Part shown: in pieces, positions 36,297-46,989 of the stretch | Layout of the letters: every line of letters begins with the position of its first letter | Numbering within the stretch: the first letter of the stretch is position 1 | DNA from: Mesorhabditis belari | Lineage: Eukaryota > Nematoda > Chromadorea > Rhabditida > Rhabditidae | DNA: 64,000 bases | NCBI GenBank assembly: GCA_958450365.1 | Contig: CAUEEP010000742.1 | Span: 574,001 to 638,000 of the forward strand | Reading direction: 5' to 3' | The notes under the pieces: generated by a model | What the model was told of the DNA's origin: nothing | The model's input: the letters and a program-made list of their open reading frames with translations, nothing else | The model's database searches: none | Made by a program: the position numbers and the translations under genes

Positions 36297-36826
36297 CCAA
36301 ATGACATATACCACGGTTTATTTGACGCAGAATTCAACGCCGATTCCGAATCTGTTTTTCATTTCTGCTATCGAGCACTCTGTCAAAAGTTAAAGGTTGT
36401 AAAGTTTTGTATGGGATTTCAAAAATCAACTCCTCCCCCGAGTTTATAAAGCAGATTTCCCTTCCCTCCCAGGAAGCAGTCGTGGCCAAGTGGCAGTGGG
36501 TTTGAACACAAGCCAAAGGAATAGTTTCCAGGGCTCTGGTTCGAGTCCGCCCTTCGGCTTTTTCCCTTTTTCCTCGCAAATTTAATCGTTCTCCGTTTCA
36601 AATTCAAGTTTATTTTAAACTACTTCTGATAAAATCTTTACTATTATAATAGCTATCATTAAAATTCAAAAAACAAGACTTTGACATTTGTTTTTTCATT
36701 GAAATCGCATAGAAAACTTTGCAGCCTTATAACTTTTGACAGAGTGCTCGATAGCAGAAATGGAAAGCAGATTCAGATCAGCGTTAAATTCTGCGTCAAA
36801 TAGCCCGTCATTTGACCATCACATCC
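36297..36826. mobile_element. Foldback element with a tRNA-like sequence in its loop
   Basis: Arms at about 36297-36416 and 36713-36826 are inverse copies (CAGAGTGCTCGATAGCAGAA and inverse). The loop of about 300 bp carries the tRNA-like sequence at 36476-36558. It fills most of the intron 36186-36865. Confidence 0.65.
36476..36558 (+). repeat. tRNA-like sequence with long variable arm (degenerate)
   Basis: GCAGTCGTGGCCAAGTGG resembles the start of a tRNA-Ser; CTGGTTCGAGTCC is the T-arm; GGAATAGTTTCC could fold as a long variable arm. The acceptor ends do not pair, so it is probably non-functional. Nematodes do have unusual long-variable-arm tRNAs (nev-tRNAs), which is a possible origin. Confidence 0.45.
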
Positions 36827-37169
36827 AGTTGACATTCCGTTGTCAAAGCCCAACATTCCCCTCACCATTCTCGTCTCATTGTGATCTCCCGAGTTATCGA
36901 TCATGAAAGACATCGGCGTTGATTCCATCCGTGCAGAATGGAGGAGTATCGTCTTCAAATTTTAAAAGGATAATATTTAAGTTAACCTTTTAACAACTTT
37001 ATAATCAACCATGAAAACTTACGAATAGCTGGGATGTCGCAAAGATACGGTAGTTCAATGCTGCACTCCATCGAGTACCACATCTGATCGACGACATTCA
37101 ACACAGCACACGAGCGACTCGTCGGATTCGATGGTTCACCTAAATCCAATTTTTGCAACGTTTTTTTGA

Positions 37170-37980
37170 ATGCTTATAACTTGAAACAAAGACAATAGAT
37201 TCATCTATTCGTAATTGATTTTAAAAGAAAACATTTTAGGGTTTCAAATGAGATTAAATAGAGCTAGATTTGATAGATTAAAGGTAAAATCAAGTGACAC
37301 AAAAAAGATTTCGATTTTCTCGAGACTGATCGATCCAATCTAGCTCTATTTAATCTCATTTGAAACCCTAAAATGTTTTCTTTTAAAATCAATTACAAAT
37401 AGATGAATCTATTGTCTTTGTTTCAAGTTATAAGCATTTGAGAGACTTGACTAACCATTCGATTTTTGAATGCTTAGATTTACAAAAAGACAATAGATTC
37501 ACCAATTTTTAATTGATTTTAATATTTTCAAACATTTCAAGCTTTCAAATGAGATTAAATAGAACTAGATTTGATAGATTAAAGGTAAAATCAAGTGACA
37601 CAAAAAAGATTTCGATTTTCTCGATTTCTCGAGACTGATCAATCCAATCTACAGTGCCGGACAAAAGTTTAAGAACATAACCTCAAGTTATGGAAATAGC
37701 TCAATTTTTTTTAGAAGGTGAAGAATTTCATTTAGGTCCTAAAAGCATTTTTGTTTGCCGCAATTTCGCGAATTAACCACATTTTATAACAGGTCATAAA
37801 TCTAAATATGATAGATTAAAAAGGGTAAAATCAAGTGACACAAAAAAGATTTCGATTTTCTCGAGACTAATCAATCCAATCTAGCTCTCAATCAATATCT
37901 AGTCTCATTTGAAACCCTAAAATGTTTTCTTTTAAAATCTATTGTCTCTATAAGTTATAAGCAGTTGAGAGACTTGACTA
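37170..37980. repeat. Two stacked palindromes with a Tc1-like end
   Basis: 37170-37438 is one long inverted repeat (GGGTTTCAAATGAGATTAAA and inverse). A second copy, 37460-37980, is interrupted at about 37661 by CAGTGCCGGACAAAAGTTTA, which looks like a Tc1-family terminal repeat. It is intronic (37140-38037). Confidence 0.6.
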
Positions 37981-38900
37981 ACCATTCAAAAAGTCCCCCT
38001 TAAACCTAAACTATTCAAGAATTTCATCGAAATCCACCTGGTGCCCATTTTGTGAAAGTGACAGGCAAATCACTGAGCTCATCATCCGCATATTTCCACG
38101 ATCCATTCGAATAAGTGAGTCCAAAGTAGAAGAAATTTTGTTGATTTGAAGCTAAAGCAGAAAAATCCTTGATATTTTCATTTCCCCCCAAACCAGCAGC
38201 TGCTTTGTAGAGTGCCAAATTGTTGTCATAGGCGTTTCCCAAACGAGCTAAACGACCTGTGCCCGAGTTCCAGCATTTTCGATAGGCTCGCTCGTAGTTA
38301 TCATCTAGAAAACAGGGGATTGTGAAAGCGTAACGAATTCTACATCCTGTTAAACTCTTTTTCTTACTACTTTTTCTTAAACAGCATTTTAAACCTAGAG
38401 AACAATTTGATTCGATTTTTTTGATTTTTGATTTTTTTTGTCTAGCGATTTCTTAGAATTCTTTAGTCCATTCAACTTCTATTTTATTTGGTTGTTCGGA
38501 TATAAACAAGCGTTGTAAACCGATTCCCTGTGGTACACGGAAAGTTGTACAGCTTGTTCAGCCATAGCCAGCGCTGAGTATTTAAAGTTTTATCGATTTC
38601 TGTCAAATATTATAATATTAGGTTGTTCGGATATAAACAAGCGTTGCTAAACTTTTTGTTGTGAGAGAAGCTTTTAAAAAATTTCTTTCTGTATTTAAAA
38701 AAAATACGTTATTTTGTGCGTATTTGGAATCTTTTTAAACGGATAATTTATTATTTTTAAGATCTTTTTCTTTCTTTAGATCTTTAAATTCAGTCGCTTT
38801 TCATATTCAAGAAACGTATCGATGCTTTAGATCTAGTGGCTCTTTGCCGTAAGTAATTGGCTTATTGATTTCAGTATGTATTGTATGATTAAGTATCACT

Positions 38901-39353
38901 AGGGGGGCTGAACCCCACACCCTCAGTTTGGAAGTGATAACTTCACCAATACACCATGAGGGGCCCCAATACACCATGGGGCCCTCATGGTGTATTAGGG
39001 CCCCTCATGGTGTATTGGTTAAGTTATCACTTCCAAACTGAGGGGTGTGGGGTTCCAGCCCCTAGGGTTCTCTTCCCTAGCCCGTGCGCCCAGACTAGAG
39101 GTCTCTTCTCTAGAGCTGACTAGAGATCCCTTCTCTAGCGGAGTTCACTCTTCCACTGGGTTGGCCCATTCATGGCCTGGGGTTATTAAAGCAAGAAGCC
39201 TATCTTCTATCTATCTTCTTTTCTCCCCCGCCTCCACATCGCCGAGTAAAATATCTCATCTTTCTCTATGTATTTATGTGTAGATTTGTGTATTGTCTGA
39301 CTGATTACGCTTTATTTCATGTCCTGAATAAAGTATGAATATATATATATATA
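38901..39353 (+). mobile_element. tRNA-derived SINE-like insertion with target-site duplication
   Basis: A 12-bp duplication TTAAGTATCACT flanks it (38889-38900 and 39354-39365). Inside, CTCATGGTGTATTGGTTAAG (A-box) and GGGGTTCCAGCCCC (B-box) look tRNA-derived. The 3' end has AATAAAG and an (AT)n tail. A shorter inverse copy of the tRNA-like head lies at its left end (38903-38980). The uninterrupted target is present at 57483-57520. Confidence 0.75.
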
Positions 39354-39398
39354 TTAAGTATCACTGTGCATTTCTCTATGATTTCTTTCACTTTATCG

Positions 39399-39406
39399 TT
39401 TGAATA

Positions 39407-39451
<45 letters not shown>
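39399..39451. repeat. (ATT)n microsatellite tail
   Basis: AATAAAGTATTATTATT runs to 39451 and is the 3' tail of the dispersed repeat also seen at 57465-57566. Confidence 0.85.
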
Positions 39452-39452
<1 letters not shown>

Positions 39453-41166
39453 TAGATGACCGACTTCGAACATCAAGTTCGCGTCTGTCTACTTTACGAT
39501 TTTAAACTGAGCAAAACAGCCGCGGAATTCCATCGAGATTTGGTAAAAGCATTTGGGAATGATGTATTGTCGATGTCGATGTAAAGCCGATGCTGAGCCT
39601 AGTTCTGACGCTTTCGGAATGGTGATGAAAGTCTTGAGAACCATGAACACTCTCGTCGACCTCAAGCGGTAGACAACGATATTTTGAGGGCTACAATCGA
39701 ATCGGATCCATGTCAAACGACGCGTGAACTTGCTCAACACTTTCTATGTTCAAATTCTACTATTGATGAGCATCTCCACGCCATTGGAAAGACGATCAGA
39801 TGCGGGAAATGACTTCCTCACGAGTTAAGCAGTGCAAAAAAGGCTTCACGGGTCGCTATTGCCGGAATCCTCATCCGCCACGCTAAATATCATGGTTTTT
39901 TGGTTCTCTCGTTACTGGAGATGAGAAGTGGATTCATTTCGATAATACTATTCGAAAACGGAAATGACTAGGACCAGGAGAACGACCAAATCCGACCGTG
40001 AAATCGGACATTCATGGAAAAAGGTGCAAACGCAGTCCTCACGAGTTAAGCAGTGCAAACGCTCGTTTATATCCGAACAACCTAATAAATTATTATAGAT
40101 TTTTGTAAAAATCGATTTAGAAAGTCCAATGTATTGCACGGATACCGCAAAAGCTTTTTTGATGTCTGATGTCGTTTTCATGGTTGAGTCGGCCTCAAAT
40201 GCGGATGATCAGTTCTTGGTGGGGTTACAAGAGTTTAAGAAGTTTAAAGCTTTAAGAAATAATCGTAGGTAATTATTTTTGTGATTAGTTTACTCCATTA
40301 CTTTACCTCCATTCCCGTAGTATTTTTGTTTTCGGGGAAAAAAACGAAAAAGCGGCTATCACTTGTTCGTTAACTATTAAATGGGAATCGCTTGAATCTA
40401 TCAGTAATGATAAGTAGCAAATTGCTAATTGCCTTTATGCAAATCGATTCAATCAAATGCTAATTGCTAATTGCCTTTATGCAAATCGATTCAATCAAAT
40501 GCTAATTGCTAATTGCCTTTATGCAAATCGATTCCAGGTAGAAGTTTTGCGAGCCTTCGACTCGGCCATTCAAACGCAATGGTTCTCCAACTCGTCTTGT
40601 GATTTCGGAGTTTTGAGTCAACAAATCACCCGAGTATCGGGTTCGTTTTCCTTTGAAAAAAACGAAATTTCATTGGCAGTGGTTTAGGCATTGTCTAGTA
40701 CTCTGATTTAGTCATTATCTACTACTCTGTTTTAAGCATTGTCTACTACTCTGATTTAGGCATTGTCTACTACTCTGATTTAGGCTTTGTCTACTACTCT
40801 GATTTAGTAAATTGTAAATTAAAATGTAAATTGCCTTTATGCAAATCGATTCAATCAAATGCAAATTGCTAATTGCCTAAGTTTAAAGCTTATACTAAAA
40901 TCATACTAATTACTGATAGTTTAAAACGCCCGTTTATATCCGAACAACCTAATATATCATTTAAAACCTAAAGTTTTATCTTTAAAATTCTAGTTAAAAC
41001 ATTAATAATTATCTCTATATAAAAACAAACTTTTATTCGTGACCACCGCAAGGCAATACGGATTCGGATCCTCGGCATCGGTGGCTGTAATCGGATCACT
41101 TCCCACCGGACAACCCGCCCACGAATATCCCAATAATAGAAAGAAAAATGAAAGCAAAACTTTCAT

Positions 41167-41775
41167 TCTTGCAATTCTTTTGCTGAGAAATGAGAAAACT
41201 AGAGATTCTGAGGGGAGAAATCGAGAAATTTTACTTCTATCAAACGCAAAAACGTTCTCTGGAAAAAGCGATAACACATCATTTTCTGGAAATTTTTTCC
41301 CATTTTTCTGCATTCACTCCCATGTAGTCTATGAGTTGAAAAAAAGCATAAAATTTGCAAAACTTTTAGCACTACTTTTGCCTTTATTTAGTTCTAAATT
41401 TATTCTAATAGATCGAGCACAATAAGAGCAAACCAAAGCTTGCCCCTAAACACCAAACTACCTGCAAACACCAAGCTTACCAAGCTTACCAAGCTTGCCA
41501 AGCTTACCAAGCTTCCAGAAACTTACCAAGCCACCGCACGCTTACCAAACCACCAAGCTTACCAAGCACCGAAACTTACCAAGCTTCCCAAGCTTCCAAG
41601 CTTACCAAGCTTACCAAGCTTACCAAGCTTACCAAGCTTACCAAGCTTACCAAGCTGGTCACAGAGAGTTTCTGGTTCAGTCTAGCTGAATCCAGCTGAC
41701 TCACTGATCTTTCTTTTGTTTAAAACTGTCAAATTTTCCTTAATCTTCAATAGATTTATTCAAATAAAACGAATC
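41167..41775. other. Intergenic DNA with 9-bp minisatellite
   Basis: About 41455-41660 holds TTACCAAGC units and variants. A minus-strand AATAAA at 41760-41755 probably serves the gene ending at 41776. No gene seen. Confidence 0.6.
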
Positions 41776-44700
41776 TTAAATAAAAGGTGCCGGTGGGGTT
41801 TCGCCAGTAGAGCCGGTTAGACTGAAAAGATTGATATGTGTAAATAGTAGAAATTTTTGAATTTTAACATACCGTAAATACTGTAATTAGTACCCCATCG
41901 CCATAATGACGGTGCGGAGTGTTGCGTAGTCTAGCTTTGAACGAGTTTTTCTCGACACTGGCTTATGCTACAATGCTCGCTTAGGTATCAAAAAATAGCT
42001 GAAATTCAGGGCTATTTTTTGATACAAAAACACTATTTTTTAAAAGTACGGGCGCTTTGAAAAAAATGAAATACTAAAAAACTTTTGCGACTACGCGACT
42101 GTACGAGGGGGGTGGGGTACTATTACAGTATTTACAGTTATTTTCTTCTAAATCTCTTTTCACATTATATTACACCAAATTCCCTCACAAATTTCAATCA
42201 TAAATTCCTATTTTTCTATTTTATACCAACTTGCATAAGAAACGCCACAATGTTAAAACTTGAGTGGGAATGAATTCGGGATGATCGCTTGGCATTTGAA
42301 TCTCTTGCATCAATGAATCAATCCAAAGTGGAAACGTCTAAATGTTAGAATTGAAACTATTAGTGCACGAGAAAGAGTGTGTTTCCCCATTTTTTGCATG
42401 AAAATCACCTTACCGCCGTTTTCTTTGATACTCGAATTGGCCACAAGTAATGTTCCCAAGTAGCAAGCTCATTTCCCAATGAGATATTGCGTGATGTTCG
42501 ATAGCTGAATATACTTATAGCTTCAGTTATATATGTCGCAGCCGCTCGTGATTTTCAGGCGCTAGTGATTTGAATCACCATCGGCTAGCCGCTAGTGATT
42601 GAAACCATGGCCTAGCCGCTAGTGATTGAAACCATGGCCTAGCCGCTAGTGATTCAACCACTAGCGGCTCTGGTACACTTAATTCTTCGTTTTCTCACAG
42701 GAAACGGCTTGATTGAATCACTAGCGGCTAGCCGATGGTGATTCAAATCACTAGCGGCTGAAAATCACGAGCGGCTGCGACATATAGCTTCAGTTTATCA
42801 TCATCAACTGGTCAATCTACGCTTACGCATCTCTCATCGGAATCCAAATCATGATTTGTCGAGTCCCGTACTTTGCAGCGTTTCGCCGACAACCGCAATC
42901 ACTCATGAACATTTCAACAATGTTCATTGGACTAAAAAAAGATGTGTTCATGAAAACGTAGCCCTATTTAACTCACACAGAGATAGCGCAATCAGTTCAC
43001 AAAGCACAAACAACTCACACAGAGATGTCCAAGACGAAATCGCTTTGTTGTCCCGTTGTATACATACTATCAACAATCTCAGGGAAACGATCCACACAGA
43101 AATTCGGGCCAGAATTAGCCGAAACCCATGTACTATCATAGTAAACAATTCCTAGAAACATATTCTTACATCCATGTGCAAAAGTCTTTTAACACTCAAT
43201 TTTCTAAAAAATCCATCGATTTCATCGATTTTCTTTGATAAAGTTCCGCTCTTTTAATAGTTTTAGTTATTATTAAAATATTAACACAAATATATGCACA
43301 ATTTATTTACACAAACGTTATCGCTATACAACACTTATTCATCGAGAAAAAAGGGAGTGGGACAAATGCGACCTTTTTCTTGCGCACCCGGACATTTGCG
43401 CACCTTTTTTCCGCACCTTGCCCATTAGCGCACCTTTTTTCGCGTTTTAAAAAAGCTCTAAAAGCTAATATTAACCAATTTCTATTCCAAAAGTTCTTTT
43501 TCTAGGTAATTTGAGCTTTTGTGTACTGGCGAATTATCTTGATAAAGAAAACAGCCTGGATTCATCGAAACAGTCGCAAATGGAAGTAGACATCTGTCCA
43601 ATATCTCAATATATTGGCGGGAATCCATTGTTGACTTTACGAGGACAAGCGGACCTGTTGAACTTTTACACATCGCATCTAAACAAATATGCCAAAATTT
43701 CGATTCTACGCCCTAAAATTACCTAAAAAACAACTTTTGGAATAGAAATTGGTTAATATTAGCTTTTTAGAGCTTTTTAAAACACGAAAAAAGGTGCGCT
43801 AATGGGCAAGGTGCGGAAAAAAAGGTGCGCAAATGTCCGGGTGCGCAAAAAAAAAGGTCGCATTTGTCCCACTCCCGTCAAAATATCAAAAATCGTGGTG
43901 CAAAAGTCTTTTAACACTTGCGAAGATTTATTTTCGAATTCTTTTTTATTATTTTGATTATTTTGGTTCGCTTCGTATTTACTGGTTCTAATTTCTCTTT
44001 TTAGATGCCAGGAACGTATTTGTCAACTCTGGATAAAGAAATGATCGTCGAGGCAAGGAAGCAACGAATGCCACGACAAGACATTGCTCGCCTCTTAAGA
44101 TGTACGCCCACAACAGTTTCTCTTGTTAAGGCAAAAATGAATGCGCCTGCAAATGTGCACAGATGTATGAAAAAGGGACGACCGAGGATTACAACAAAGA
44201 GTGAAGACCGATTCCTTACGAAAGCTTTCAAGAAGGATCCGAGTTTGACGTTCAATGATGGAGCCATTCTTTTCAAGCAAACTTCAAACAAGAATATTTC
44301 CCGCTAGATCTTACATCTACGCTTGCTTCAAGCAGCATTGTATACTAGAAAATCTACTCTCAAGCCTATCATGACAGTCAAACACAGGAGGCAACCTCTT
44401 CAAATTGCTCGAACGTATTCAAGTTGGACAGTCGATAATTGAGCCCCGTGTGATTTTCGTTGATGAAACAACGAATTCGATATTTTTTTCCTTCAAATCG
44501 AAAACATCTGATCCGGCGTCCAATTGGAAAGCGATAACAACTCAAGTACTTGCAACCTACGGTGAAAACAGGCGAAGGATCGATCATGTGTTTCGGTAAG
44601 GATAATCTTTTTATGCAGCCCAACGTGATTTCTTTAGGTGCGATGTGTAAAAGTTCAACAGGTCCGCTTGTCCTCGTAAAGTCAACAATGGATTCCCGTC

Positions 44701-46989
44701 AATATATTGCGATATTGGACAAAACTGTTATTTTAGTTACTATTGTTATTATTGAATGATTTGTCTATTCTTATGTAAATGCGATCTCCCCTGTGCTTAT
44801 CCCTTTTATCGCCGAGAAGGGGCGATCCTTGGGATGGCCTCGGAGGACAAGTGAGGCTCTCACTTGGAGTCCCCCGTCCCCTTTCACTCATTTGTAATCG
44901 ATTCGTCTTATCGTACTAGTACTTGCAACCTACGGTGAAAACAGGCGGAGGATCAATCATGTGTTTCTGTAAGGATAATCTTTTTATGCAGCCCAACGTG
45001 ATTTGTTTAGATGCGATGTGTAAAAGTTCAACAGGTCCGCTTGTCCTCGTAAAGTCAACAATGGATTCCCGCCAATATATTGAGATATTGGACAGATGTC
45101 TACTTCCATTTGCGACTGTTTCGATGAATCCAGGCTGTTTTCTTTATCAAGATAATTCGCCAGTACACAAAAGCAAACTTTTGATGGGCCGCGTTGTGAC
45201 TCTCTCGAATGAAGGGAAAGCACGTAAATGAATTGTACATATATTTGTGTAACTAAAACTATTAGTAGCTTAAAAGCGCGCTATGAACTTTAACAAAGAA
45301 AATCGATGAAATTTTTTAGAAAATTGAGTGTTAAAAGACTTTTGCACATGACTTTAGTTCTTAGTTTTTCAAGGATTATAAGCTGGGAATTAACTTTTCA
45401 TGGGTATTAGATTTTAAGTTGTTTTTTTGTATCATTCGATGCGCAATTAGATTCTGCATCGAATCATAGTTAAAATAGACAAAATTGAAGAGTTGGTGCT
45501 GAGAAAAAGACGACAAAAAAGGGCTGACAAATGTTTTAGTGTGTTTTTACTGGTTCAGGGAAAGTTTAAGTACGATTCGAATGATTACAGTAACGCTCAC
45601 CGGTGACTCTCGTTTGCTCCTTATCGTATCGATTCTCGGACTGGCAACTCAACGGATCTTGGTACCATTGTGTTGGGAGAACGGTATTAAAACCAAATAA
45701 AACATCGTGAATCTGAAAAGTTTCTTGTTTTAATCAACAATTCAATACGCGACCATTCGAGTGTCATTCTGATTTCCCGTTGCGTCGATCATAAAAACGA
45801 TATCAACGTTTAGCTTATCTGTGCAATAAAGTGGTGTATCTAAATGTTTTACTGAAGTAAACGATGAAAGAAACTCACGCAACGCTGGAACATCGCAAAA
45901 ATACGGCAAATATTGACCACAATCAGCTACATACCATTTCCCGTCCACGCGATTCATTATCACACAATCGCCACCATCTTTCAACGGTTGACCTAGACAA
46001 GATGATCAAAAAAAAAGATGAAAAGCCTGAGCTTGTCCAATAGAATTATCAAATTCTCAACTTAATAGCTAGCCTAAAGTCTGGTAGATTTATGTTTCCA
46101 CCTATCTCCAGCTGTAAGCTAAGATAAGATGCTTACAGCTGAAGGCAAAAAATGAATGGTAAAGAACTTGGGTCAGATGGGGAATTGAACCTCGACCCCG
46201 TGCCATCCACCTTCTCCATACCAATCAGATGCTCTACCACTGAGCTATCGGTGCGCTTTTTCCGCGAAGAGAAATAGGCAAGACAAGCAAGAGAGGGGGG
46301 AAATACCCGGATCTTCAGAACTGTGGGCTTGACGATCAGACCACGGTATTAGTAATAAAATCAAGAAATGAATGGAAAACAATTTGAAAGGGAGGGGGAA
46401 TTGAACCCTAGACCTTCTGCTTACCAGACGCTCTACCATTGATCTATCGGTGCGCTTTTTCCCCAAAGAGAAATAGGAAAGACAAGGAAGAAGATGAAGA
46501 TATCCTCAAGAGCTCACCCTTTGCCCAATTGAAATAAGTGACTGGATCAATTCCATATTCATCATCCGCATACCACCACGATTCATTGACTCGTTGAAGA
46601 CCAATATAGAAAAATCCGGCGTTTGTGGCACCTAAAATGAAATGAAAATGAAATTTGGAGTGTTTTCTTAAGCTGAAGCTTTACTTACTGCTTTGTATCA
46701 TCTTTATTGCCAACGCGTTGTCAAATGAATTCTGAATATGCGAGAGGCGGCCATTCTCGGCAAAACATCGAGCATTAGCGACCGAGAATTGATAATCTGA
46801 AATAGTTTTGAAAGCTTTTAAAAGCTTTTATTAAGATGTTAGAATGTCTTCGCAATTCTAACCATAATTTGTGGCTAATGCGAGGCACATCGTCGAATCA
46901 GATGCCAATGATTGAGCACCAATCGGACAATCCGCTGACAGCCATCGAATAAAACAAAACAAAAACGAAATTATTGCCAAATTTTGCAT
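41776..46989 (-). CDS. Secreted CTLD protein with VWA-like C-terminal region
   Basis: Eleven exons join in phase: 46989-46863, 46796-46689, 46631-46518, 45992-45879, 45839-45754, 45712-45601, 43151-43019, 42931-42827, 42504-42414, 42337-42231, 41821-41776, giving 380 aa. Residues 1-19 are a signal peptide (MQNLAIISFLFCFIRWLSA). The CTLD spans about 20-155 (NARCFAENGRLSHI, FYIGLQR, DCGQYLPYFCD). Then come CTDKLNVDIVFMIDATGN, which looks like a VWA first strand and metal site, FNTVLPTQWY, a Cys-containing stretch (SDCGCRR) and IMIWIPM. The end is LTGSTGETPPAPFI. The VWA assignment is an inference from short motifs. Donor GTCGCG after exon 5 is weak. The 2.4-kb intron 43152-45600 is full of transposons. 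It is the only intact member of the three-gene array. Confidence 0.8.
41872..42139. mobile_element. Small inverted-repeat element, intronic
   Basis: TACCGTAAATACTGTAATTA with GTACCCC at the left is mirrored by GGGGTACTATTACAGTATTT at the right; about 268 bp, non-coding. Confidence 0.6.
42531..42787. mobile_element. Near-perfect hairpin element with internal tandem repeats
   Basis: TATATGTCGCAGCCGCTCGT at the left is mirrored by ACGAGCGGCTGCGACATATA at the right. The inside has repeats of AGCCGCTAGTGATTGAAACC and their inverses. Intronic. Confidence 0.75.
43353..43876. mobile_element. GCGCACC-family element carrying a transposase fragment
   Basis: GGGAGTGGGACAAATGCGAC at the left is mirrored at the right, followed by several GCGCACC motifs. 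The core (about 43485-43690, minus strand) encodes GPLVLVKSTMDSRQYIEILD and YQDNSPVHKS, matching the transposase at 44923-45231. It is an internal-deletion derivative or a MITE that captured the fragment. Confidence 0.7.
44005..45231 (+). pseudogene. Tc1-like transposase, broken
   Basis: 44005-44307 encodes a helix-turn-helix N-terminus (MPGTYLSTLDKEMIVEARKQ, then ARLLRCTPTTVS). About 44430-44600 has RVIFVDETTN, holding a likely first catalytic Asp. 44650-44715 and 45020-45180 encode STMDSRQYI and LYQDNSPVHKS with a likely second Asp. A block of the gene (GTACTTGCAACCTACGGTGA) is duplicated at 44547 and 44919 around a foreign segment of about 200 bp (44719-44915). Frame changes make it inactive. 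Confidence 0.7.
46170..46256 (-). repeat. tRNA-like sequence (degenerate), copy 1 of 2
   Basis: On the minus strand ATAGCTCAGTGGTAGAGC (A-box) and GAGGTTCAATTCC (B-box). The region between is too long and does not fold as an anticodon arm. It shares its flank (GCGCTTTTTCC) with the copy at 46390. Intronic. Confidence 0.5.
46390..46455 (-). repeat. tRNA-like sequence (degenerate), copy 2 of 2
   Basis: ATAGATCAATGGTAGAGC and GGGTTCAATTCCCCC on the minus strand; only a three-to-four-pair anticodon stem is possible. Upstream flank GCGCTTTTTCCCC matches copy 1, so the unit was duplicated together with flanking DNA. Confidence 0.5.

Larger units (their letters stand above)
38618..40085 (+). mobile_element. 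Mariner element with decayed transposase
   Basis: TTAGGTTGTTCGGATATAAA ends with TA target duplications (38616-38617 and 40086-40087). The body from 39456 encodes MTDFEHQVRVCLLYDFKL, the N-terminus of a mariner transposase, followed by fragments such as TTRELAQHFL, KWIHFDNTIRK and LGPGERPNPTVK in different frames. Stops, frameshifts and deletions make it inactive. Confidence 0.8.
38487..40952. mobile_element. Composite mariner-ended transposon with nested insertions
   Basis: The outer ends TTTGGTTGTTCGGATATAAA and the inverse (TTATATCCGAACAACCTAA at 40952) are flanked by TA. A second complete element with the same kind of ends is inserted inside (38618-40085), and it in turn carries a SINE-like insertion. 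The outer element holds no gene. It lies in intron 1 of the gene at 34420-41166. Confidence 0.75.
34420..41166 (-). pseudogene. CTLD/VWA-like gene with frame-disrupting indels
   Basis: Middle paralogue. Exons: 41166-41031 (signal peptide MKVLLSFFFLLLGYSWAG), 38304-38194, 38151-38038, 37139-37023 (CTLD; GEPSNPTSRSC, PYLCD), 36952-36866, 36185-36079, 36005-35878, 35471-35361, 34823-34736, 34664-34556, 34465-34420 (end LTGAVGDTPLPPLV). The CTLD exons are in phase. Against the intact paralogue there is a 2-bp loss after NADV at about 36918, a phase mismatch between 36185-36079 and 36005-35878, and 2 extra bases in 34664-34556, so the C-terminal part cannot be read through. It could be a young pseudogene, a gene translated only as a CTLD fragment, or assembly error. 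Intron 1 (2.7 kb) carries nested transposons. Confidence 0.65.
43173..45350. mobile_element. Tc1-superfamily element, nested and rearranged, intronic
   Basis: CATGTGCAAAAGTCTTTTAA at 43173 is mirrored at 45350, with matching sequence extending for more than 100 bp. A second left-type end lies at about 43895. Between the two left ends an unrelated MITE (43353-43876) is inserted. The transposase remnants are listed separately. The whole sits within one intron of the lectin gene 41776-46989. Confidence 0.75.
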
